From Acanthaster planci (Eukaryota; Echinodermata; Asteroidea; Valvatida; Acanthasteridae): 64,000 nucleotides of DNA. The position numbers were made by a program, and so were the translations under genes. The notes beneath the pieces are model-generated. The model was not told the origin of the DNA. It searched no databases and saw nothing but the letters and a program-made list of their open reading frames with translations. Location of the stretch: positions 282,010 to 346,009 of the forward strand of contig NW_019091476.1 of the NCBI RefSeq assembly GCF_001949145.1, written 5' to 3'. This document shows, in pieces, positions 49,601-60,600 of this stretch; position 1 is the stretch's first letter, and each line of letters starts with the position of its first letter.

Positions 49601-51545
49601 AATCTAAATTCTTTGAGCTAGACAGTTTCAACATTTATTCATTTTTTACATTATTCTGCAAAAAGATGCTCCAATAAGCACCATAAAGATAATTTCCACC
49701 TTGGGTTCACATGGCACACAGACGCCAATCATTTCATAGCTGGAGGTTTCTGATGTGAGGCTTGCCCAAATGACCATATAAACTTGTAGTGTGATGAAAT
49801 GGAATTCAAATGCAAAACCAGGATACAGTGAAGTGGACTACCCTTGCTCAGATTCAACTACCAAGTTGTACCTGACTTTAAGCCAGGTACAACTAATAAC
49901 CCCAATCATTTCATAGCTGGAGGTTTGAAGAATCAATCACCTTAACTGAGTTGAACCATTGTTTAAATGTTTGACGATATGCACATTGAACTAGACTTAA
50001 GACCCTACGTGTACTTTTTAATTGACAGGTCCAGAAGCTCCTTACCATTCTGCGTACAGAGACTGATGCAGTCAGTGATAACTCCAACAGGAGTAGCTAT
50101 GACAGTGGGCAAGGAGATCATGACGAGCATGACTCCACTCAAGACATCTTCCCAATCCAGCATTCTGTACGTGGAGCACCTCGTTCTTCCTCCTGCCCAA
50201 AGCTCTCTGGCCTCAGTGGTCAAGGTAACATTCATTCTTTTGGCATGAAACTCGAGAAAACGTCAACATTTTAGCAGCTAAGGGAAAATACCACATGACA
50301 AATACACAGGCGTTGATGATAGCTCAGAAACCAAGCAAAAACAGGATGAAACACAAGACATGAACAGTTTCAGCTGATAAACTGGTTTCTCTAAGCCAAA
50401 CTGTCCACCATGAAGCTAACATTACATGAAATACAGGCCCAGCTCCACTGTTTCAGTTTCTGTCCACCAAATTCAGTCATCACTTTTACCCTGTATAAAC
50501 AGAGTACATGTACTCAGCAGAGTACATGCTGTATGCCCTAATATGTGGCCTAGCATTGGGTAGAACCTTGATTAGAATTTTACTGAAGACTGAAGACGAA
50601 CGTATGAGAACCAGACTTGTGGTGGTCATGCCCATCTGTATAGCAACTAATCAAAAGGTTTTTAAAGGAGACATGAACCTGAGCCAGTATCTCTATCAAT
50701 TTACAGGGCAGTCATCTGTCTAATGTAATGCCGATTATCAGTGACAATAGTTTAATGATCCTGTTTCAATCCACCTAGGCCAAATTCCATCCAGGGACCA
50801 TTACATGGCCAGCCCCCACTGCACCCCAGAATGTGCCACACTCGGCCACTCAGACCAGTGCTGGAACCACCAAGAGCTGCCGCGTCGACCTCGCTCTGCT
50901 TCAGCAAGCATCATCCCACAGCAGCCTATCCACAGGCCAATCAGCTTGTATGCTGACAAATCTGTGGGTTATGACATGAACACCCAGATGCCCAGCAGTA
51001 ATAAAGGAAGTGTGTCATGGTCTGATGAGACACCTGTCACTAATGTAGGAAGGGGTTACCGTGATAACTATGGCTATGCATCTGCTCAGAACTACTCCAG
51101 AAGCAACGGTTCAGTAGGAACAGACAGCCATTACAATGGAAATTATGGAACTGTAGCAAGGGGCAATTCGGGTAAGCAGCGACATCCCCTGAACAACTCG
51201 CATAACACGCCTCCCCAGGACCATGTGAACAATAAACATTACCGGAACAGTGGCACGCCACTGATTCTCTCGCCTATCACTGAAGACCCAATGGAAATCA
51301 CGGACACAAGAATGGCAGCACGTAACCGCGATGCCTATAGTGATTACAGCACTTGCCGCGGCAGCGGTGACCAAGTTTATCCAATCAGTACATTGGTGCG
51401 GCATAAGAATGGTGAGGTCTACACTAACTATGGACACGGTGAATTGCAATCACTGACACAAGATGCAGTAGACGCTGATGTTGGGTACCAGACTGATGCA
51501 GCTTCGGGTTACTATCCTCAAAACAGCGTACAGACATGCCTTTGA
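46648..51545 (+). CDS. Delta-type protocadherin, seven cadherin repeats, long cytoplasmic tail
   Basis: This is a single-pass, calcium-dependent adhesion receptor. Coding exons are 46648-49506, 50029-50224 and 50779-51545 (3822 bases, 1273 residues), with GT-AG junctions in phase. Residues 1-22 are a signal peptide ending before QEITYTV. Seven cadherin repeats follow. Their calcium-binding linkers are DVNDHPPKF near 122, DSNDNAPQF near 233, DINDNYPS near 341, EDINDNPPYF near 452, DQNDHQPVF near 555, DENDNAPEV near 662, and a degenerate end near 768. A membrane span of about 25 residues starts at 819 and is followed by KRRSKTK. The tail contains SNRSSYDSGQGDHDEHDS in exon 2 and HCTPECATLGHSDQCW near 1032-1047 in exon 3. 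The last is the cysteine motif of vertebrate delta protocadherins. One large exon for the ectodomain and membrane span plus small tail exons is also their arrangement. Seven repeats favour a delta-1-like member (PCDH1/7/9/11 group), but orthology cannot be fixed. Reading through the first donor gives a 959-residue short form. Confidence 0.95.
49725..49926. repeat. 25-bp direct repeat pair and hairpin in the protocadherin intron
   Basis: A 25-base sequence, ccaatcatttcatagctgg followed by aggttt, occurs exactly at 49725-49749 and again at 49902-49926. Between them, 49864-49874 (agttgtacctg) and 49884-49894 (caggtacaact) form a perfect 11-base inverted repeat with a 9-base loop. Both lie in the first coding intron. 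Confidence 0.85.
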
Positions 51546-53414
51546 AAATGTTCCTTCCCACACAGTCTGCTGCCATGGTGTAAATAAGGCTGCATCTGTA
51601 AGTATGCATTGGCTGCAGCTGCCAGTTACACACAGATTAATGGCAAATGGATGCCATCATGGGCCCTTGGTCTCCATGGATACATAAACGGGCTGCGGCA
51701 TGGACATACAGCCAAGTTTACCACATCCATAGACCTAACCATGGAATCTGGTTGTGTGTCCTGACATCTGAAGCGATGGTGCACGGTGAAGGTGGTGCTT
51801 TTAAAAAACAAACCAACCAAGGATCCCATCTGGTAATGTTCCAAAGCAGTGGGGATACTAATCATACTCTGAAATGAACAAAGTGCCTGCCATAGCCAAA
51901 GATATCTGTATCGGAAAAAAGTAGCGACTTGCCAGGTAGTGTAAATATGCAAGTGTGTATTTTATATATATTTATCCAGCCGTTCTTTGTACACGTATTT
52001 TTTGTTGATTTGCAACTTTTTATGCATTATTCATCGTAAAGTTTTCATGTTGCAGAATTTTGGAGTCTCAGTGGTAATGCAAAAGCCCTTAAATGCTTAG
52101 CTAATGTGAATACAACCTTACTTGTGATCTCTTTGAGGGATGTTTTGTTCGAAGTTGTGTGACATAACTGTCTGCATTTTGCTAGATGTTTTGTCAGACA
52201 AATATAAAATAGGCCAAGAATTTATGAAAAACTAAACGTAAGGGGCATGTTCATGTGCTTTTTTTTTTATCATCAACTGAAGACCATGTATTTTAGATGT
52301 TATACAATATTGGTGATTTTAAACTTGGGAAAATGGTTTTTCTGAGTGGTGTTGAATATAGTAGCGAAACATCTAGTCCACTGAAAAACAAACGGACAGA
52401 AATGTTAAGACTTCATAAGAGATTATGTGATGGGTGCTGTAAGTATCAGGACTAATTTAAAATCTTCCAGGGACCAACTGGGAATTTTATCATTTCATAG
52501 TAATCTTGCAATGTACAAAGTAACACATAATGTTCGTTGACATCCTTGCATTGAGACCTCTCTCTTGTCTGTTGCGCTGGGCAAAACAAGAATTGTAGGC
52601 AAATTTGCTGCATTTCTGAAGCAAACATTCAGAGAGTGGCAACGACAGCACGGATTGTTCGAGTCCCCTATCGATTCCCACTTAACTCAGGTTCTGTATT
52701 GGATAATACAATACATGCAATACCTGGCTGCCCAATCCACCTCCTGTATACTTGTTCATGCTTCTCTACTTTGTTAGGGCATTGGAAGATCTGTATTCAA
52801 GACGTCAACATTCATTGCAACTTTATGCTATATATACATACAAATCATTGCCAATTGAACAACCCTGTTTGCAATGGTCCTTCTCCACATAATTTTATGG
52901 TCTTATTTATTTCTGCACATATTTGAGCATAAAAAGCAGACATTTGAAAAATGATCCATTTCTGTAACCTCCAAAATGGTTTCTCTCAGCTCTGAAATTA
53001 ATACACGTACTGTACATGTATTTTTTCCACATTTTCTATGCACTTCCTTTTCAAAAATCCACAATTTTCAAAGTATTTCTGAAATGTTTATCATCTCTTG
53101 TTACCCCAAATTCATCAGAATCCTTCACAGGCTTTACAAGGTGAATTTTGATACTTCAGGACTTCAGACCTCAACTAGGTCCGTATTTTTATTCTTGGTA
53201 TCTGTATGCAATCTCGGGTTACTGCTGTACGTTTAACCCTAACCCCCTGGGGTGTATGTAAAATCGTATTGAAATTGGAGAATTTGGGACTGTTAGGGTT
53301 AATTTGGAATTTTAATGAGAGATACATCTACAATACCTGCATAAATCCCTATCATCTGATTGGTGGATTGTTGATCACATTTTACTTGACTGGATCCCAC
53401 CCCCATTTCATATA
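51546..53414 (+). other. Protocadherin 3' untranslated region and flank
   Basis: This sequence follows the protocadherin stop codon and has no recognisable coding exon. A long 3' untranslated region is likely for this family. No polyadenylation signal could be chosen with confidence. Confidence 0.4.
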
Positions 53415-54386
53415 CAGTGGAACGTCCCTATAACGAGCACCACTACCTGGTATATCGAACATTCGGGAATACCGAACATCCCCCTTGGCTCTTGAATTTT
53501 TGGTGCACTCTTGCTGAACGTTTCAGATTTGTTTTTAAATAAAAAAAAACACATTTGGAACCGATGATTATTACTCAAAGTTGAAGCAAATGGCACTCAT
53601 GATGGAACAACGGGCAGCACGTGACGCAGTCTGTATCGTCAGTGGATAGCGTACTGTACACAGCATGTAATGTGCCTACATGTATATCCACAGGTGGCCA
53701 CATAGACTGGCTGCTGAGTACACGTATGTCCGTGTATGCAATACAATGTCTGCCGACTCTAGTATATAAAACCTTGCATGATGATCTCTACAAAGCCTGG
53801 AGATTTGAGCTCAAAAACCACCAAACGGGAAACTAATGCAAAGACAGATACTAGCATACTTCACTTGCAGGAAGCTTCGATAAATATCTCACTACTTTTT
53901 ATTGTTTCCAAAAATGCTTGGCTGATCTTTTGTTGCCAATTTCGGACATGTACACTTACAGTGCTACTATATTGGAATGGTTCCGGGCGCTGCCCATTTA
54001 TGTAAGTGCCATTTTAAGAACAGGAACCAGTGGAATTGTTTCTACATGTACATGTCACATGGGGATTTTAAGTGATGATACAAGAAAAATTGATTTCATT
54101 TTGCAATTCTACTGCCAGTAAGGACAACCAAAAGTTGAAACATGAAAGGAGATTAACATAATTTGTTTAAATGCAGGAATTTAATTTTTTTTTAGCTTAT
54201 TGCTGGTAAATTTTGGCCTAAAATCCTCATTTGAAACTTTTTGTGGAATGGGCTGACACACACATGAATGGGCCGGAGTTTGGATATGGTTCGTACATTG
54301 GTGACTGAAAATTGCCATGCCAAACGACTGTTATACCGAACATTTTCTGTGGACCCTGTCGTGTTTGTTATAGCGACATTCCACTG
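53415..54386. mobile_element. Pogo/Tigger-like MITE with TA target duplication
   Basis: The left end cagtggaacgtccctataac and the reverse complement of the right end cagtggaatgtcgctataac are near-identical. TA flanks both sides (53413-53414 and 54387-54388). The similarity continues into accgaacat-type blocks. CAGT...ATAACGA-like ends with TA duplications are typical of pogo/Tigger members of the Tc1/mariner superfamily. At 972 bases with no transposase frame, this is a non-autonomous copy. Confidence 0.85.
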
Positions 54387-55873
54387 TATGTTATTCCAAA
54401 TAAAATGAGGAAGTAACGTTGGAACGGAAACCAGTCTACATTGCATGGGGGTACTACCAGTGGGTAGCGCTTCAGGCATGAATCTATTTTGTAAAAGATG
54501 GACCTTTATAGGCAAGCGGGACCTATTAGTTCCACTAACAAAAGGGGATTCGTGCAACAGTAAAGAATACATTTAATTGCACGAGGTGACAGATGAAATG
54601 TTCGATTCTACTTGGCTTCGAAATATTCTTACCATTGTTTTCAAACATTTATTATTTGCATATACATGTACTTAGACTTCCACAATGTCACAGTTCCCAT
54701 CAGTATCATCATAGTCACAGAAAATGCAAAAAGGAAAACAAAATACAGTCAAACCCCTTTATAACAACATCCTTGGGATTTAATAAATTGTCTTGTAAAA
54801 ACTGGGGCCTTGTATTACCTAGATTGGAAAACAAAGGATCCAAGATATGGACCAAAAATTTTCCTTGTTCTAATTAGGACGTATTCAAAGTGCTCTTGTA
54901 TTGGGTTTGATTACACAAGCGTGTTCTACTTAATGTTTTCCTTAATATCAATACATATTTCAAGAATAAATAAAAACATTGTTAATCAAAAACCTCAGGT
55001 TGTTGTATGTTTGCCATCTGTCAAAATTCACCAAGACCCAGGACAATTTGAGGTCATTTAAAAGAGAAACCGAGGAAAAACTTTTAAAATGTAAAGTGAA
55101 CTTCGGTACTTTAGAACAAGTCAGCTTTCCAAATCAGATCTGGCTTTCATCAGAATGACCATGCCACCAATTCAAATGGGGCCTGATGTCTTAATGTCTA
55201 CTTATGTAAAATCAAATACACCACCGCATAGTCTTGGATTTCTGCAGATTAAGGAATAAAGGAACCCAAGCTGGAGAAGTAAAGTGTGGGATAGGTCAAC
55301 CAACCTCAAAGATGACAGATGCCACACAAATGAGTGTATAGCCATGGCTGCATTTCTTGGTGTGCTCACGATATCACTTGCACCTATGGGATCCGCAAAC
55401 CAAGGGCTTTACTTTTCCCACAGACAGGTGTGCTTTTCAACTATAGTCAGATGACCAGGAAATTAGCTACATACCAAATGTGCATGTGTGTTACATTTCT
55501 ACTCACCAATGGTACACCAACTGGGGCCCAATGTTCTCAAACCCGATCTATTACCCCCCCATTTACTGAGGAAGAGACGCACTGCTAGGATTTGGACGAG
55601 GTGCGCTTTGTGTCGTCCTCTGTATCGTCGATATTGTTGGCTACTTTGCGGGCTGGGATGTCGGACAGGTCGGAGGTCATGTGCAGGCAGCTTCGGATCT
55701 GGCTGATGAGACCATCGGGATCCGATGTAGCAATTTTGGCTCCTGAATTCCATAAACCGACAAAATTTTTTAAAAGCTGGTTTTATTAAAAATTCCAAAC
55801 AAAAATGGGGCTAAGAAGCCATTTTTAAGTCTGACAGAATGATTCCAGTGTTTCCTATTACACTGTACATGTA
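54387..55873. other. Intergenic sequence with a lone Tigger-like end at 54746
   Basis: At 54746 the sequence cagtcaaacccctttataac preceded by TA looks like another pogo/Tigger terminal repeat. I found no matching opposite end nearby, so it is probably a truncated copy. Otherwise nothing is recognised. Confidence 0.4.
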
Positions 55874-56731
55874 CAGTAAACTCCGGCTTAGTTGGCACTC
55901 TCGGGACTCAAGAAATTATGGTGACTCACATGAACCCCGACTTGTGTTGTAAGTCGTCATTTTGCCAACTTACATGTACACATGTATTGCCTATGTACAT
56001 TAGAATTCTTTGCACTAATTCAATGGCTTTGATGTACCCTGGTTTATTTGTACCTCCATGGTCGATCCCAGCAAATTTGTTCTCGAATATTATCCTGCAA
56101 ATTCAATAATTGATCATTTGCCCCTAAGGATGAAGCAAGGACAGCAAGCAACTTGCACATCACATCAGGACTTGACAGTGCAGTTCATATGTACAAGTAC
56201 GTGATACAGTTACGGTACAGAAAACACTCTCATCCACACGCGCATTGGTTAAGTTGGTTCCATATAGTCTGGATACCAGACCCGACGATTCTGACTACCT
56301 GACGAATCATTATCAAGGGTCGTCCGGGAATCTTTGGGCAGGGAACCAGACTACGTTCAATAAGGCGACCCCTGTAATGGACAGAGCGGATGCCTGTAGC
56401 ACTAGATGGGTTACTGGTATCGATGTACTCATGCTGGCCATGCACGCATGGGACTTGTCACTTGACACTTTTTGGCAACCGCGGTGAAGGATCAGGAAAC
56501 CGATACCGAAGCACAACTTTTTTAAAATGCCGACTTACACAAAGGAATTTTTGTGGTTTTGTGGAAAAGGGACTGAGAAAAACATGCCGACATATACGAA
56601 ATGACGACTAATAAATGCCAACTTAGAAATGAAATTTTCAATGGAAATGCATTATAAATGATCGTGACTTTTGTGAAACGGCCGACTTGGACGATATGAC
56701 GGGTTACGCGATGTCGACTTGGAGTATACTG
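55874..56731. mobile_element. Second pogo/Tigger-like MITE
   Basis: The left end cagtaaactccggcttagtt faces a right end whose reverse complement is cagtatactccaagtcgaca. The flanking bases are TA on both sides (55872-55873 and 56732-56733). Inner blocks such as ttgccaacttac and aatgccaacttag suggest longer imperfect arms. At 858 bases with no transposase frame, it is non-autonomous. The end sequence differs from the neighbouring element, so it is a separate family. Confidence 0.75.
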
Positions 56732-57155
56732 TATATGTATTTTCTAATACGGCCCTATGTCACTGTGTAAATTAAGCAACAATGGATCAACTTTTTAATC
56801 CTTTTTTGGAACCACGTCAATACATAAACCACTTCACCTTTACAACAAATCTCACACTGAAACTTTTTGAAGTTATAGCCGAAACCATTGGAAAATGTTT
56901 TTTCAGTGCATGTGGGTCTGAAAAATCCTGAGCATGATGTTTAAAAATGAGCTTCAAACATGAGCTCAGTAAAACCTCCGATCAAACTATGTGCAAGATC
57001 AGTGGGTAAACAGCTGGGGAAGTTTAAGTGGTTTACTGAAAGAGCATTATATCAGGGAAAGCTACAATAGGAATCTCCTGTCAAAGATTCAGACTACATG
57101 TACATCTGATTTGCAAGGAAACTTTACTTGGTCTCACACAAAAATGTACTATGTA
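56732..57155. other. Intergenic spacer, nothing recognised
   Basis: AT-rich sequence between two inverted-repeat elements. No exon or RNA gene was seen. Confidence 0.4.
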
Positions 57156-57341
57156 CAGTTGGACCTCGTTAATAAGAGCACTGTTAACACAAGATGCTGC
57201 TTAAAACAAGGAATTTTGAAGGTCCTAATCATTTGTTTTTCGTTATTTTCATTCCTGATAATGCAAGGTTCCTTTTATGACAAAGTAATAACAAGGTAAT
57301 TTGCCAAGTCCAAAGGGCGTCTTATTAATGAGGTTCGACTA
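57156..57341. mobile_element. Short pogo/Tigger-like MITE downstream of DNAJA3
   Basis: The left end cagttggacctcgttaataa and the reverse complement of the right end, tagtcgaacctcattaataa, form terminal inverted repeats. TA lies on both sides (57154-57155 and 57342-57343). Only 186 bases long, it is a typical miniature derivative. It lies about 260 bases beyond the DNAJA3 stop codon and could fall within that gene's 3' untranslated region. Confidence 0.8.
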
Positions 57342-57601
57342 TATTCCAGATTGATAGGCAAATGACTTGTGGGATTTGAAACACCAAACAGAAAAAAAAC
57401 TTCAAACTTCACTAAAACACAGTTAATCACTGATGACAGATGAATAGAGAACTTTTCAAAACCAAACCAAAACGCTTCAGTTCAGTCAATGAAAACTTAG
57501 GTACCATCAATGACCTTGAATTAAGACTTCTGCAATGAGAAAATTGCAGGCACACTTGAAAGCAAGTCATTTGCCTACCTGATGGGACTGCTATTCTAGG
57601 C

Positions 57602-60600
57602 CTAAAAACCCCGGACACGTTCAATAAGCCTGCGGAAGAATCCTGGCTCTTTTTCCTTCTCTTCATCGGACAGAGTCTCCTCTGTTTGTGATTCTAAGGA
57701 CGGAGAGACAAACAGAAGAGAGGGGTTCTGATTGTGTTTTCCCCCACGACAATGAAACCAAGGAACGGTTGAAACTGAACTGTTGCTTATGGGAACAGTT
57801 GTGTACGTGAATAGGTAAATCTATAAACAGGTTTCTGACAAGCTCTCTTTGGTTTGCACCAAAGATATGGGGTAAAAAGGACCCATCCTACCTTCCTAGG
57901 GGCACTGCTATACAATCTCTTTAATACAAACCTCCAAAATGAACCGTTGTTTCTCGGGTAATCTAATTTACAATATTTGTTTCACTATTTTAAAGGGTGT
58001 TTTGCTGCCTTTTTTATTTTTATGTTAATGAGATGTCCATATTCATGAGAAAAACTGTTATGGCATCCTTGGAAGAAAACTCAATGTTACATTGGTCTTT
58101 TCACTCAAAACTACTGAACTTTTTCAGATTTTGCTGGCCTAAATTTTCTTTTCTTTGGTGATTTATTATTGTGTGAGTACACGGTAGTAAGCAAGCAGCT
58201 TTCTCTCAGAAATGTTTTCAGGGAGTAAATTCAGGGTTTATAACTGAACAGAACAACCAATGCACTGAACCACGCCTTCCCAAGGTGACATCGAAGCAAA
58301 CTTGTCACAGAACAGTGGTCCAGCGTAACAGTTGTACAATGCTTAACGCCACTGGCGTGGGCCACTTGAAACGACCACTATTAGTGCTACTCAATGGTTA
58401 CCGAATTCATCTATACATTACAACAGCCTCAAAAATAGGGCTCAAAATTTGTACCTATAGAGGTTTTACATGTGACTTAACATGACAGGCGAGGGCATTT
58501 CAGGAAGCGAACCCTGTCCGTGGAGGGGCAAACCTTTTTAATCTTCAAGAGACTTCAAAGGCGCGCGCGTCTCCGTGCACATCTGTGCAAATTGAATGCG
58601 GACCATGTGACTTCAAATCCTCTTTCCATTCCACGCTTCACGAGTAACATGCTCAACAGTGACAGAGTAGCACAGCTTCTAGTGACTGTGCTACCAAGAC
58701 AGTTCATGGGACAGTGGCACCTACCATCGCCAGTCTTGGTAGTTCCATCAATCGTTCCTGACACACCTGTCTCCTCCTCAGCGAATGCCAATAATAACGC
58801 CCGCTGCTTACTGGTTAGTTTCCTGCAACCAGGAACAAGAACAATCACTCTATCTGAGCCAAAGCAAAGTAATGGGAATATTGTAAGCGAATTTACACAA
58901 TAACGGTGGCAGTCATTTTAAAAAGTGCAAATATGAACATAGTAATATCATCCCAGCTCCACTTTACACGTAGGACATTAACAAGACCATCTAAGCTCCC
59001 TAGGGAACACCCAGCTTGATGCTGTCATTTGAGAACAAATGACTTGCTTGCGAGGCCGTCTCTACCCTCACGGGTACCCATTTACTCCTTGGTAAAGAGA
59101 GGTAGTTCATGATGACAACGTTACTTGCCTTAAGTCATATGCATCACAGTCCCACAAGCTGGATGTGAAGCCACTAATTGTAATTGTAATATCACCACGC
59201 ACAGATCCTGGGTTTTACTGTCCGGGCCACAAGGCCACAGCAACTCTCAGCACATCACATATCTGTGGTTCCGTTCAATCCCTATACTCAGCAGCGTCAT
59301 CCCTTTAAAACAAAGCCAACTGGCCACTGAATGGAAAAAATTCTTTCCCCAATAAAAACTTGGTTTGTTGTGACAGCCTTGTACTCACGTAGGTACTTGG
59401 ATCTTGATATGGACATAGTGGTCTCCGTAGCCATAACCATTCACGCGACTGATGCCTTTACCTGGTAGACGTATCCGTGTATGTGACTGAGTTCCTGCTG
59501 GTATCTGTAGAAATACAGGATAGTCACAAATCAATTGTGCCCGCATTTAACAAGGACAAAATAATAAAGAACTCCAACTGCTGTTTGTTTCACATGCCTT
59601 TTGTTAGAATTCTCTGCATCTGTCCTTTTCAGGGAGTTCTTTACGCTTTAACCGGGCAGATGTACATGTTCGTTCCTTCAAACATTCAACATTGGAGGGT
59701 CTTACAGGGTGTAGCCCAAAATGACTCAAACCATTTCTGGCACTATCTATAATGGGACCTGGAAGGTCAAGGGCTGTGCGGAATGTCCAAATATTTGACT
59801 AATTATCAAATATTTGAATATTATTTTCAGAATTTGAATACTTGAAAGCAAAATTCATGAAAAGGGAGAATTTTCCTTTGTTTTAAATGAGAGAAATTGC
59901 ACTACAGAGGCTTGTTTCATGCAAATGAAAAGCGACAGAAAGCTTACGACTCAAAACTAAATTATTCAGCAGCCCTACCAGTAGCAAATCCTGTGATTTC
60001 AATATAATTTTACATATACCCTGGGAGATTATGAGTAAAAAATTTAAAAGGAATAGAAATTTAACAGGGCAAGAAGTATTGCTCATCTTTTAAATTTTCT
60101 TAAATCGTGGCTGGAGATACTCCTAGACATTAGAAGCTATTACAGTGATTACAATGTACAATTGTGTGAGTTATTGCAACTGATTTTGTAATGGTTTAAC
60201 CATCAACAATCTGCCTGTAAGTAAGACCGAATATTTGGATATTCAATTGAATTGAAGGTCCAATGTTCGAATAGTGAATTATTCAAATTGACTAAGCCCT
60301 AGAAAGGTCGCACAACAGTTTCCAGCAAATAAACCAGAATGGACAATGGTCACAAGACAGAGAGAGAGACCGATGCGAAACAGGGTTGTGTAGCTGAGTC
60401 CCCCACAAGTCCTTATAAGACACTCAATTTCAAGTCAAGTCTCAGGCTATTCAACTAATACGTTTGCCTTGGTTTCATTCATCCCCTGTTAATGGTGACA
60501 AGACTTGTCACTCGACCTGTAATTGCGACTCAACCCAACAAAATGAGTCACAAGTCAGTGGGGCAACCTCGGCATGACAGGCCTTTAGAAGAATCTTCCA

